Below are positions 11,832 through 24,339 of a DNA stretch of 64,000 bases, one piece after another. Each line of letters begins with the position of its first letter. Position 1 is the first letter of the stretch. A program made the position numbers and the translations under genes. Below the pieces are notes generated by a model, which saw only the letters and a program-made list of their open reading frames with translations, was not told the origin of the DNA and did not search any database. This stretch comes from Sympetrum striolatum (taxonomy: Eukaryota; Arthropoda; Insecta; Odonata; Libellulidae): positions 75,520,841 to 75,584,840 of the forward strand of contig OX388349.1 of NCBI GenBank assembly GCA_947579665.1, given 5' to 3'.

Positions 11832-14800
11832 TTTAGTTTGTTGTAAATAGTCCTTTTGTTTGCCATTGTTCAAAATATTAATTAATTTGCTCTTATTTCT
11901 TACAGTCTTTCCTTCGCTCTTATTTAGTTCACCTCTCGTCGAAAGAACGGGACTGGGACTAAATCATGACGAAGAGACTGATGACTACCTTGGGGTGAGA
12001 ATACAACCAGGAAAGAATAAATACATAATGCATAGTAATTAAGATTTTTTATAGTTTAATTTGCTGTAAATAGTCCTTTTGTTTGCCATTGTTCCAAATA
12101 TTAATTAATTTGCTCTTATTTCTTACAGTCTCTCCTTCACTCTTAATTAGTTCACCTCTTGTCGAAAGAACGGGACTGGGACTAAATCAAGACGAAGAGA
12201 CTGATGACGACCTTGGGGAGAGAGTACAACCAGGAAAGAATAAGTACAAAATGCATAGTAATTAAGATTTTACATAGTTTTATTTGCTGTAAATAGTCCT
12301 TTTGTTTGCCATTGATCCAAATATTAATTAATTTGCTCTTATTTCTTACAGTCTCTCCTTCGCTCTTATTTACTTCACCTCTCGTCGAAAGAACGGGACT
12401 GGGACTAAATCATGACGAAGAGACTGATGACGACCTTGGGGAGAGAGTACAACCAGGAAAGAATAAGTACAAAATGCATAGTAATTCAGATTTTACATAG
12501 TTTAATTTGCCGTAAATAGTCCTTTTGTTTGCCATTGTTCCAAATATTAATTCATTTGCTCTTAGTTCTTACAGTCTCTCCTTCACTCTTATTTAGTTCA
12601 CCTCTAGTCGAACGAATGGGACTGGGACCAAACCATGACGAAGAGACTAATGACGACCTTGGGGAGAGAGTACAACCAGAAATGAATAAGTACAAAATGC
12701 ATAGTAATTAAGATTTTACATTGATTAATTTGCTGTAAATAGTCCTTTTGTTTGCCATTGTTCCATATATTAATTCATTTGCTCTTATTTCTTAATGTCT
12801 CTCTTTCGCTCTTATTTAGTTCATCTCTCGTCCAACGAACGGGACTGGGACTAAACCATGACGAAGAGACTGATGACGACCTTGGGGAGAGAGTACAACC
12901 TGGAAAGAATAAGTACAAAATGCATAGTAATTAAGATTTTACATAGTTTAATTTGCTGTAAATAGTCCTTTTGTTTGCCATTGTTCCAAATATTAATTAA
13001 TTTGCTCTTATTTCTTACAGTCTCTCCTTCGCTATTATTTAGTTCACCTCTCGTCCAACGAACGGGACTGGGACCATACCATGACGAAGAGACTGATAAC
13101 GACCTTGGGGAGAGAGTACAACCAGGAAAGAATAAGTACAAAATGCATAGTAATTAAGATTTTACATAGTTTAATTTGCTGTAAATAGTCCTTTTGTTTG
13201 CCATTGTTCCAAATATTAATTAATTTGCTTTTATTTCTTACAGTCTCTCCTTCGCTCTTATTTAGTTCACCTCTCGTGGAAAGAACATGACTAGGACTAA
13301 ATCATGACGAAGAGACTGATGACGACCTTGGGGTGAGAGTACAACCAGGAAAGAATAAGTACAAAGTGCATAGTAATTAACATTTTACATAGTTTAATTT
13401 GCTGTAAATAGTCCTTTTGTTTGCCATTGTTCCAAATATTAATTAATTTGCTCTTATTTCTTACAGTCTCTCCTTCGCTCTTATTTAGTTCACCTCTCGT
13501 CCAACAAACGGGACTGGGACTAAACCATGACGAAGAGACTGATGACGACCTTGGGGAGAGAGTACAACCAGGAAAGAATAAGTACAAAATGCATAGTTAT
13601 TAAGATTTTACATAGTTTAATTTGCTGTAAATAGTCCTTTTGTTTGCCATTGTCCAAATATTAATTAATTTGCTCTTATTTCTTACAGTCTCTCCATCGC
13701 TCTTATTTAGTTCACCTCTCGTCGAAAGAAAGGAACTCGGACTAAATCATGACTAAGAAACTGATGACGACCTTGGGGAGAGAGTGCAACCAGGAAAGAA
13801 TAAGTACAAAATGCATAGTAATTAAGATTTTTCATAGTTTAATTTGCTGTAAATAGTCCTTTTGTTCGCCATTGTTCCAAATATTAATTAAGTTGCTCTT
13901 ATTTCTTACAGTCTCTCCTTCGCTCTTATTTAGTTCACCTCTCGTCGAAAGAACGGGACTTGGACAAAACCATGAGGAAGAGACTGATGACGACCTTGGG
14001 GAGAGAGTACAACCAGGAAAGAATAAGTACAAAATGCATAGTAATTAAGATTTTTCATAGTTTAATTTGCTGTAAATAGTCCTTTTGTTCGCCATTGTTC
14101 CAAATATTAATTAATTTGCTCTTATTTCTTACAGTCTCTCCATCGCTCTTACTTAGTTCACTTCTCGTCGAAAGAACGGGACTGGGACTAAATCATGACG
14201 AAGAGACTGATGACGACCTTGGGGAGAGAGTACAACCAGAAATAAATAAGTACAAAATGCATAGTAATTAAGATTTTACATTGATTAATTTGCTGTAAAT
14301 AGTCCTTTTGTTTGCCATTGATCCATATATTAATTCATTTGCTCTTATTTCTTAATGTCTCTCTTTCGCTCTTATTTAGTTCATCTCTCGTCCAAAGAAC
14401 GGGACTGGGACTAAACCATGACGAAGAGACTGATGACGACCTTGGGGAGAGAGTACAACCTGGAAAGAATAAGTACAAAATGCTTAGTATTTAAGATTTT
14501 ATTTAGTTTAGTTTGTTGTAAAAAGTCCTTTTGTTTGCCATTGTTCCAAATATTAATTCATTTGCTCTTTTTTCATTATGTCTCTCCTTAGCTCTTATTT
14601 AGTTCACCTCCTGTCGAACGAACGGGACTGGGACCATACCATGACGATGAGACTGATGACGACCTTGTGGTGAGAGTACAACCAGGAAAGAATAAGTACA
14701 AAATGCATAGTTATAAAGATTTTATGTAGTTTAGTTTGTTGTAAATAGTCTTTTATTTTGCTATTGCTTAAAATAGTAATTCATTTGCTCCCATTTCTTA

Positions 14801-15869
14801 CTGCCTCTCCTTCGCTCTTATTTAGTTCACCTCTCGTCGAACAAACGGGACTGTGACCAAACCATGACGAAGATACTGATGACGACCTTGGGGAGAGAGT
14901 ACAACCAGGAAGGAATAAGTACAAAATACATAGAAATTAAGATTTTACATAGCTTAATTTGCTGTAAATAGTCCTTTTGTTTGCCATTGTTCCAAATATT
15001 AATTAATTTGCTCTTATTTCTTATAGTCTCTCCTTCTCTCTTATTTAGTTCAACCTCTCGTCGAAAGAACGGGACTGGGACTAAATCATGACGAAGAGAC
15101 TGATGACCACCTTGGGGAGAAAGTACAACCAGGAAAGAATAAGTACAAAATGCATAGTAATTAAGATTTCACATAGTTTAATTTGCTGTAAATAGTCCTT
15201 TTGCTTGCCATTGTTCCAAATATTAATTAATTTGCTCTTATTTCTTACAGTCTCTCCTTCGCTCTTATTTAGTTCACCTCTCGTCGAAAGAACGGGACTG
15301 GGACAAAATCATGACGAAGAGACTGATGACGACCTTGGGGAGAGAGTGCAACCAGGAAAGAATAAGTACAAAATGCATAGTGGTTAAGATTTAACATAGT
15401 TTAATTTGCTGTAAATAGTCCTTTTGTTTGCCATTGTTCCATATATTAATTCATTTGCTCTTATTTCTTAATGTCTCTCTTTCGCTCTTATTTAGTTCAT
15501 CTCTCGTCCAACGAACGGGACTGGGACTTAACCATGACGAAGAGACTGATGACGACCTTGGGGAGAGAGTACAACCTGGAAAGAATAAGTACAAAATGCA
15601 TAGTAATTAAGATTTTACATAGTTTAATTTGCTGTAAATAGTCCTTTTGTTTGCCATTGTTCCAAATATTAATTAATTTGCTCTTATTTCTTACAGTCTC
15701 TCCTTCGCTCTTATTTAGTTCACCTCTCGCCCAACGAACGGGTCTGGGACTAAACCATGACGAAGAGACTGATGACGACCTTGGGGAGAGAGTACAACCA
15801 GGAAAGAATAAGTACAAAATGCATAGTAATTAAGATTTTACTTAGTTTAATTTGCTGTAAATAGTCCTT

Positions 15870-16289
15870 TTGTTTGCCATTGTCCAAATATTAATTAATT
15901 TCTCTTATTTCTTACAGTCTCTCCTTCGCTCTTATTTAGTTCACCTCTCGTCGAACGAACGGGACTGGGACCAAACCATGACCAAGAGACTGATGACGAC
16001 CTTGGGGAGAGAGTACAACCAGGAAAGAATAAGTAAAAAATGCTTAGTATTTAAGATTTTATTTAGTTTAGTTTTTTTTATGAAGTCCTTTTGTTTGCCA
16101 TTGTTCCAAATATTAATTCATTTGCTCTTTTTTCATACTGTCTCTCATTCGCTCTTATTTAGTTCACCTCCCGTCGAACGAACGGGACTGGGACCATACC
16201 ATGACGAAGAGACTGATGACGACCTTGGGGTGAGAGTACAAACAGGAAAGAATAAGTACAAAATGCATAGTAATAAAGATTTTATGTAG
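15870..16289 (+). other. Duplicate of the 139-codon open frame
   Basis: This frame matches 11412-11831 at an offset of 4458 bp (about 20 units) with a few substitutions, such as a Q-to-L change in the MTKRQ/MTKRL stretch. It carries the same two short deletions and the same stop-removing spacer, so the pair arose by duplication of a two-unit segment and not by independent selection for an open frame. No ATG stands at its start. Confidence 0.6.
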
Positions 16290-16499
16290 TTTAGTTTGTT
16301 GTAAATAGTCTTTTTGTTTGCTATTGTTTAAAATAGTAGTTCATTTGCTCCCATTTCTTACTCCCTCTCCTTCGCTCTTATTTAGTTCACCTCTCGTCGA
16401 ACGAACGGGACTGGGACCAAACCATGACGAAGATACTGATGACGACCTTGGGGAGAGAGTACAACCAGGAAGGAATAAGTACAAAATACATAGTAATTA

Positions 16500-19400
16500 A
16501 GATTTTACATAGTTTAATTTGCTGTAAATAGTCCTTTTGTTTGCCATTGTTCAAAATATTAATTAATTTGCTCTTATTTCTTACAGTCTTTCCTTCGCTC
16601 TTATTTAGTTCACCTCTCGTCGAAAGAACGGGACTGGGACTAAATCATGACGAAGAGACTGATGACTACCTTGGGGTTAGAATACAACCAGGAAAGAATA
16701 AATACATAATGCATAGTAATTAAGATTTTACATAGTTTAATTTGCTGTAAATAGTCCTTTTGTTCGCCATTGTTCCAAATATTAATTAAGTTGCTCTTAT
16801 TTCTTACAGTCTCTCCTTCGCTCTTATTTAGTTCACCTCTCGTCGAAAGAACGGGACTTGGACAAAACCATGACGAAGAGACTGATGACGACCTTGGGGA
16901 GAGAGTACAACCAGGAAAGAATAAGTACAAAATGCATAGTAATTAAGATTTTACATAGTTTAATTTGCCTTAAATAGTCCTTTTTTTTGCCATTGTTCCA
17001 AATATTAATTAATTTGCTCTTATTTCATACAGTCTCTCCTTCGCTCTTATTTAGTTCACCTCTCGTCGAAAGAACGGGACTGGGACTAAACCAAGACGAA
17101 GAGACTGATGACGACCTTGGAAAGAGAGTACAACCAGGAAAAAATAAGTACAAAATGCATAGTAATTAAGATTTTACATAGATTAATTTGCTGTAAATAG
17201 TCCTTTTGTTTGCCATTGTTCCAAATATTAATTCATTTGCTCTTATTTCTTACAGTCTCTCCTTCGCTCTTATATAGTTCACCTCTCGTCAAACGAACGG
17301 GACTGGGACCAAACCATGACAAAGAGACTGATGACGAACTTGGGGAGAGAGTACAACCAGGAATGAATAAGTACAAAATGCATAGTAAAATAGATTTTAC
17401 ATAGATTAATTTGCTGTAAATAGTCCTTTTGTTTGCCATTGTTCCAAATATTAATTAATTTGCTCTTATTTCTTACAGTCTCTCCTTCGCTCTTATTTAG
17501 TTCACCTCACGTCGAACAAACAGGACTGGGACCAAACCATGACGAAGAGACTGATGACGACCTTGGGGAGAGAGTACAACCAGGAAAGAATAAGTACAAA
17601 ATGCATAGTAATTAAGATTTTACATAGTTTAATTTTTTGTAAATAGTCCTTTTGTTTGCCATTGTTCCAAATATGAATTAATTTGCTCTTATTTCTTACA
17701 GTCTCTCCTTCGCTCTTATTTAGTTCACCTCTCGTCGAAAGAACGGGACTGGGACTAAACCAAGACGAAGAGACTGATGACGACCTTGGAAAGAGAGTAC
17801 AACCAGGAAAGAATAAGTACAAAATGCATAGTAATTAAGATTTTACATAGATTAATTTGCTGTAAATAGTCCTTTTGTTTGCCATTGTTTCAAATATTAA
17901 TTCATTTGCTCTTATTTCTTACAGTCTCTCCTTCGCTCTTATTTAGTTCACCTCTTGTCAAACGAACGGGACTGGGACCTAACCATGACGAAGAGACTGA
18001 TGACGAACTTGGGGAGAGAGTACAACCAGGAATGAATAAGTACAAAATGCATAGTAATTAACATTTTACATAGATTAATTTGCTGTAAATAGTCCTTTTG
18101 TTTGCCATTGTTCCAAATATTAATTCATTTGCTCTTATTTCTTACAGTCTCTCCTTCGCTCTTATTTAGTTCACCTCTCGTCAAACGAACGGGACTGGGA
18201 CCAAACCATGACGAAGAGACTGATGACGAATTTGGGGAGAGAGTACAACCAGGAATGAATAAGTACAAAATGCATAGTAATTAAGATTTTACATAGATTA
18301 ATTTGCTGTAAATAGTCCTTTTGTTTGCCATTGTTCCAAATATTAATTCATTTGCTCTTATTTCTTACAGTCTCTCCATCGCTCTTATTTAGTTCACCTC
18401 TCGTCGAAAGAAAGGAACTGGGAGTAAATCATGACGAAGAGACTGATGACGACCTTGGGGAGAGAGTACAACCAGGAATGAATAAGTACAAAATGCATAG
18501 TTATTAAGATTTTACATAGTTTAATTTGCTGTAAATAGTCCTTTTGTTTGCCATTGTCCAAATATTAATTAATTTGCTCTTATTTCTTACAGTCTCTCCA
18601 TCGCTCTTATTTAGTTCACCTTTCGTCGAAAGAAAGGAACTCGGACTAAATCATGACTAAGACACTGATGACGACCTTGGGGAGAGAGTACAACCAGGAA
18701 AGAATAAGTACAAAATGCATAGTAATTAAGATTTTACATAGTTTAATTTGCTGTAAATAGTCCTTTTGTTCGCCATTGTTCCAAATATTAATTAAGTTGC
18801 TCTTATTTCTTACAGTCTCTCCTTCGCTCTTATTTAGTTCACCTCTCGTCGAAAGAACGGGACTTGGACAAAACCATGACGAAGAGACTGATGACGACCT
18901 TGGGGAGAGAGTACAACCAGGAAAGAATAAGTACAAAATGCATAGTAATTAAGATTTTACATAGTTTAATTTGCCTTAAATAGTCCTTTTGTTTGCCATT
19001 GTTCCAAATATTAATTAATTTGCTCTTATTTCATACAGTCTCTCCTTCGCTCTTATTTAGTTCACCTCTCGTCGAAAGAACGGGACTGGGACTAAACCAA
19101 GACGAAGAGACTGATGACGACCTTGGAAAGAGAGTACAACCAGGAAAGAATAAGTACAAAATGCATAGTAATTAAGATTTTACATAGATTAATTTGCTGT
19201 AAATAGTCCTTTTGTTTGCCATTGTTCCAAATATTAATTCATTTGCTCTTATTTCTTACAGTCTCTCCTTCGCTCTTATATAGTTCACCTCTCGTCAAAC
19301 GAACGGGACTGGGACCAAACCATGACAAAGAGACTGATGACGAACTTGGGGAGAGAGTACAACCAGGAATGAATAAGTACAAAATGCATAGTAATTAAGA

Positions 19401-22400
19401 TTTTACATAGATTAATTTGCTGTAAATAGTCCTTTTGTTTGCCATTGTTCCAAATATTAATTAATTTGCTCTTATTTCTTACAGTCTCTCCTTCGCTCTT
19501 ATTTAGTTCACCTCACGTCGAACAAACAGGACTGGGACCAAACCATGACGAAGAGACTGATGACGACCTTGGGGAGAGAGTACAACCAGGAAAGAATAGG
19601 TACAAAATGCATAGTAATTAAGATTTTACATAGTTTAATTTTTTGTAAATAGTCCTTTTGTTTGCCATTGTTCCAAATATGAATTAATTTGCTCTTATTT
19701 CTTACAGTCTCTCCTTCGCTCTTATTTAGTTCACCTCTCGTCCAACGAAAGGGACTGGGACTAAATCATGACTAAGAGACTGATGACGACCTTAGGGAGA
19801 GAGTACAACCAGGAAAGAATAAGTACAAAATGCATAGTAATTAAGATTTTGCATAGTTTAATTTGCTGTAAATAGTCCTTTTGTTCGCCATTGTTCCAAA
19901 TATTAATTAATTTGCTCTTATTTCTTACAGTCTCTCCTTCGCTCTTATTTAGTTCACCTCTCGTCGAAAGAACGGGACTGGGACTAAACCAAGACGAAGA
20001 GACTGATGACGACCTTGGAAAGAGAGTACAATCAGGAAAGAATAAGTACAAAATGCATAGTAATTAAGATTTTACATAGATTAATTTGCTGTAAATAGTC
20101 CTTTTGTTTGCCATTGTTTCAAATATTAATTCATTTGCTCTTATTTCTTACAGTCTCTCCTTCGCTCTTATTTAGTTCACCTCTCGTCAAACGAACGGGA
20201 CTGGGACCTAACCATGACGAAGAGACTGATGACGAACTTGGGGAGAGAGTACAACCAGGAATGAATAAGTACAAAATGCATAGTAATTAACATTTTACAT
20301 AGATTAATTTGCTGTAAATAGTCCTTTTGTTTGCCATTGTTCCAAATATTAATTCATTTGCTCTTATTTCTTACAGTCTCTCCTTCGCTCTTATTTAGTT
20401 CACCTCTCGTCAAACGAACGGGACTGGGACTAAACCATGACGTAGAGACTGATAACGACCTTGGGGAGAGAGTACAACCAGGAAAGAAAAAGTACAAAAT
20501 GCAAGGTAATTAAGATTTTGCATAGTTTAATTTGCTGTAAATAGTCCTTTTGTTCGCCATTGTTCCAAATATTAATTAATTTGCTCTTATTTCTTACAGT
20601 CTCTCCATCGCTCTTATTTAGTTCACCTCTCGTCGAAAGAAAGGAACTGGGAGTAAATCATGACGAAGAGACTGATGACGACCTTGGGGAGAGAGTACAA
20701 CCAGGAAAGAATAAGTACAAAATGCATAGTAATTAAGATTTTGCATAGTTTAATTTGCTGTAAATAGTCCTTTTGTTCGCCATTGTTCCAAATATTAATT
20801 AATTTGCTCTTATTTCTTACAGTCTCTCCATCGCTCTTATTTAGTTCACCTCTCGTCGAAAGAAAGGAACTGGGACCAATCCATGACGAAGAGACTGATG
20901 ACGACCTTGGGGAGAGAGTACAACCAGGAAAGAATAAGTTTCCAAATGCATAGTAATTAAGATTTTACATAGTTTAATTTTCTGTAAATAGTCCTTTTGT
21001 TCGCCATTGTTCCAAATATTAATTAATTTGCTCTTATTTCTTACAGTCTCTCCTTCGCTCTTATTTAGTTCACCTCTCGTCGAAAGAACGGGACTTGGAC
21101 TAAACCATGACGAAGAGACTGATGACGACCTTAGGGAGAGAGTACAACCAGGAAAGAATAAGTACAAAATGCATAGTAATTAAGATTTTACATAGTTTAA
21201 TTTGCTGTAAATAGTCCTTTTGTTTGCCATAGTTCCAAATATTAATTAATTTGCTCTTATTTCTTACAGTCTCTCCTTCGCTCTTATTTAGTTCACCTCT
21301 CGTCGAACTAACGGGACTGGGACTAAACCAAGACGAAGAGACTGATGACGACCTTGGAATGAGAGTACAACCAGGAAAAAATAAGTACAAAATGCATACT
21401 AATTAAGATTACACATAGATTAATTTGCTGTAAATAGTCCTTTTGTTTGCCATTGTTCCAAATATTAATTCATTTGCTCCTATTTCTTACAGTCTCTCTT
21501 TCGCTCTTATTTAGTTCACCTCTCGTCAAACGAACGGGACTGGGACTAAACCATGACGAAGAGACTGATGACGACCTTGGGAAGAGAGTACAACCAGGAA
21601 AGAATAAGTACAAAATGCATAGTAATTAAGATTTTACATAGTTTAGTTTGTTTAAATTGTCCTTTTGTTTGCCATTGTTCCATATATTAATTCATTTGCT
21701 CTTATTTCTTACTGTCTCGCCTTCGCTTTTATTTAGTTCACCTCTCGTCGAACGAACGGGACTGGGACCAAACCATGACGAAGAGACTGATGACGACCTT
21801 GGGGAGAGAGTACAACCAGGAAAGAATAAGTAGAAAATGCATAGTATTTAAGATTTTTCATAGCTTAATTTGCTGTAAATATTCCTTTTGTTTGCCATTT
21901 TCCAAATATTAATTAATTTGCTCTTATTTCTTACAGTCTCTCCTTCTCTCTTATTAAGTTCAACCTCTCTTCGAAAGAACGGGACTGGGACTAAATCATG
22001 ACGAAGAGACTGATGACGACCTTGGGGAGAGAGTACAACCAGGAAAGAATAAGTACAAAATGCATAGTAATTAAGATTTTACATAGTTAAATTTGCTGTA
22101 AATAGTCCTTTTGTTTGCCATTGTTCCAAATATTAATTAATTTGCTCTTATTTCTTACAGTCTCTCCTTCGCTCTTATTTAGTTCACCTCTCGTCGAACG
22201 AACGGGACTGGGACCAAACCATGACGAAGAGACTGATGACGACCTTGGGGAGAGAGTACAACCAGGAAAGAATAAGTACAAAATGCAGTGTAATTAAGAT
22301 TTTACATAGTTTTATTTGCTGTAAATAGTCCTTTTGTTTGCCATTGTTCCAAATATTAATTAATTTGCTCATATTTCTTACAGTCTCTCCTTCGCTCTTA

Positions 22401-24300
22401 TGTAGTTCACCTCTCGTCGAAAGAACGGTACTGGGACTAAATCATGACGAGCAGACTGATGATGACCTTGGGGAGGGAGTACAACCAGGAAAGAATAAGT
22501 ACAAAATGCATAGTTATTATGATTTTACATAGTTTAATTTGCTGTAAATAGTCCTTTTGTTTGCCTTTGTTCCAAATATTAATTAATTTGCTCTTATTTC
22601 TTACAGTCTCTCCTTCGCTCTTATTTAGTTCACCTCTCGTCGAACTAACGGGACTGGGACTAAACCAAGACGAAGAGAATGATGACGACCTTGGAAAGAG
22701 AGTACAACCAGGAAAGAATAAGTACAAAATGCATAGTAATTAAGATTTTACATAGATTAATTTGCTGTAAATAGTCCTTTTGTTTGCCATTGTTCCAAAT
22801 ATTAATTCATTTGCTCTTATTTCTTACAGTCTCTCCTTCGCTCTTATTTAGTTCACCTCTCGGCAAACGAACGGGACTGGGACCAAACCATGACGAAGAG
22901 ACTGATGACGAACTTGGGGAGGGAGTACAACCAGGAAAGAATAAGTACAAAATGCATAGTTATTATGATTTTACATAGTTTAATTTGCTGTAAATAGTCC
23001 TTTTGTTTGCCATTGTTCCAAATATTAATTAATTTGCTCTTATTTCTTACAGTCTCTCCTTCGCTCTTATTTAGTTCACCTCTCGTCGAACTAACGGGAC
23101 TGGGACCAAACCATGACGAAGAGACTGATGACGACCTTGGGGAGAGAGTACAACCAGGAATGAATAAGTACAAAATGCATAGTAATTAAGATTTTACATA
23201 GATTAATTTGCTGTAAATAGTCCTTTTGTTTGCCATTGTTTAAAATATTAATTCATTTGCTCCTATCTCTTACAGTCTCTCTTTCGCTCTTATTTAGTTC
23301 ACCTCTCGTCAAACGAACGGGACTGGGACCAAACCATGACAAAGAGACTGATGACGAACTTGGGGAGAGAGTACAACCAAGAATGAATAAGTACAAAATG
23401 CATAGTAATTAAGTTTTTACATAGATTAATTTGCTGTAAATAGTCCTTTTGTTTGCCATTGTTCCAAATATTAATTAATTTGCTCTTATTTCTTACAGTC
23501 TCTCCTTCGCTCTTATTTAGTTCACCTCACGTCGAACAAACGGGACTGGGACCAAACCATGACGAAGAGACTGATGACGACCTTGGGGAGAGAGTACAAC
23601 CAGGAAAGAATAAGTACAAAATGCATAGTAATTAAGATTTTGCATAGTTTAATTTGCTGTAAATAGTCCTTTTGTTTGCTATTGTCCAAATATTAATTAA
23701 TTTGCTCTTATTTCTTACAGTCTCTCCATCGCTCTTATTTAGTTCACCTCTCGTCGAAAGAAAGGAACTGGGACTAAATCATGACGAAGAGACTGATGAC
23801 GACCTTGGGGAGAGAGTACAACCAGGAAAGAATAAGTACAAAATGCATAGTAATTAAGATTTTACATAGATTAATTTGCTGTAAATAGTCCTTTTGTTTG
23901 CCATTGTTCCAAATATTAATTCATTTGCTCTTATTTCTTACAGTCTCTCCTTCGCTCTTATTTAGTTCACCTCTCGTCAAACGAACGGGACTGGGACCAA
24001 ACCATGACCAAGAGACTGATGACGAACTTGGAGAGAGAGTACAACCAGGGATGAATAAGTACAAAATGCATAGTAATTAAGATTTTACATAGATTAATTT
24101 GCTGTAAATAGTCCTTTTGTTTGCCATTGTTCCAAATATTAATTCATTTGCTCTTATTTCTTACAGTCTCTCCTTCGCTCTTATTTAGTTCACCTCTCGT
24201 CAAACGAACGGGACTGGGACCAAACCATGACCAAGTGACTGATGACGAACTTGGGGAGAGAGTACAACCAGGAATGAATAAGTACAAAATGCATAGTAAT
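16500..24300 (+). repeat. VERT/VKRT/HVEQ block with 9- and 10-unit duplications
   Basis: About 35 units. The segment 16640-17620 recurs at 18646-19620 (offset 2006 bp, nine units), with shared markers GGACTTGGAC, TTGCCTTAAATAG and TTATATAGTTC. The segment 17879-18290 recurs at 20108-20513 (offset 2229 bp, ten units), sharing GGGACCTAACC. Unit 20331 ends in AAG|GTAATT, the best donor-like sequence I saw at that position. A frameshift unit (AGTTCAACCTC) lies near 21960 and a TAG-ended copy near 21830. VKRT copies dominate toward the right end. Confidence 0.8.
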
Positions 24301-24339
24301 TAAGATTAAACATAGATTAATTTTACTGTAAATAGTCCT

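Larger units (their letters stand above)
8030..16500 (+). repeat. Heterogeneous block with old divergent subfamilies
   Basis: About 38 units. A distinct subfamily with TTTGCTATTG, AAAATAGTA or AATAGTAATT and TTTGCTCCCATTTC occurs at about 8966, 14755 and 16318 (and at 5850 further left). Another has TTTTTTCATACTG and GAATAAGTAAAAAATGC, where the exon-like frame ends in TAA. Partial duplications include 10078-10483 with 15205-15610 (offset 5127), 11412-11831 with 15870-16289 (offset 4458), and the unit at 12752 with those at 14312 and 15428. A frameshifted AGTTCAACCTC copy lies near 15050. Confidence 0.8.
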
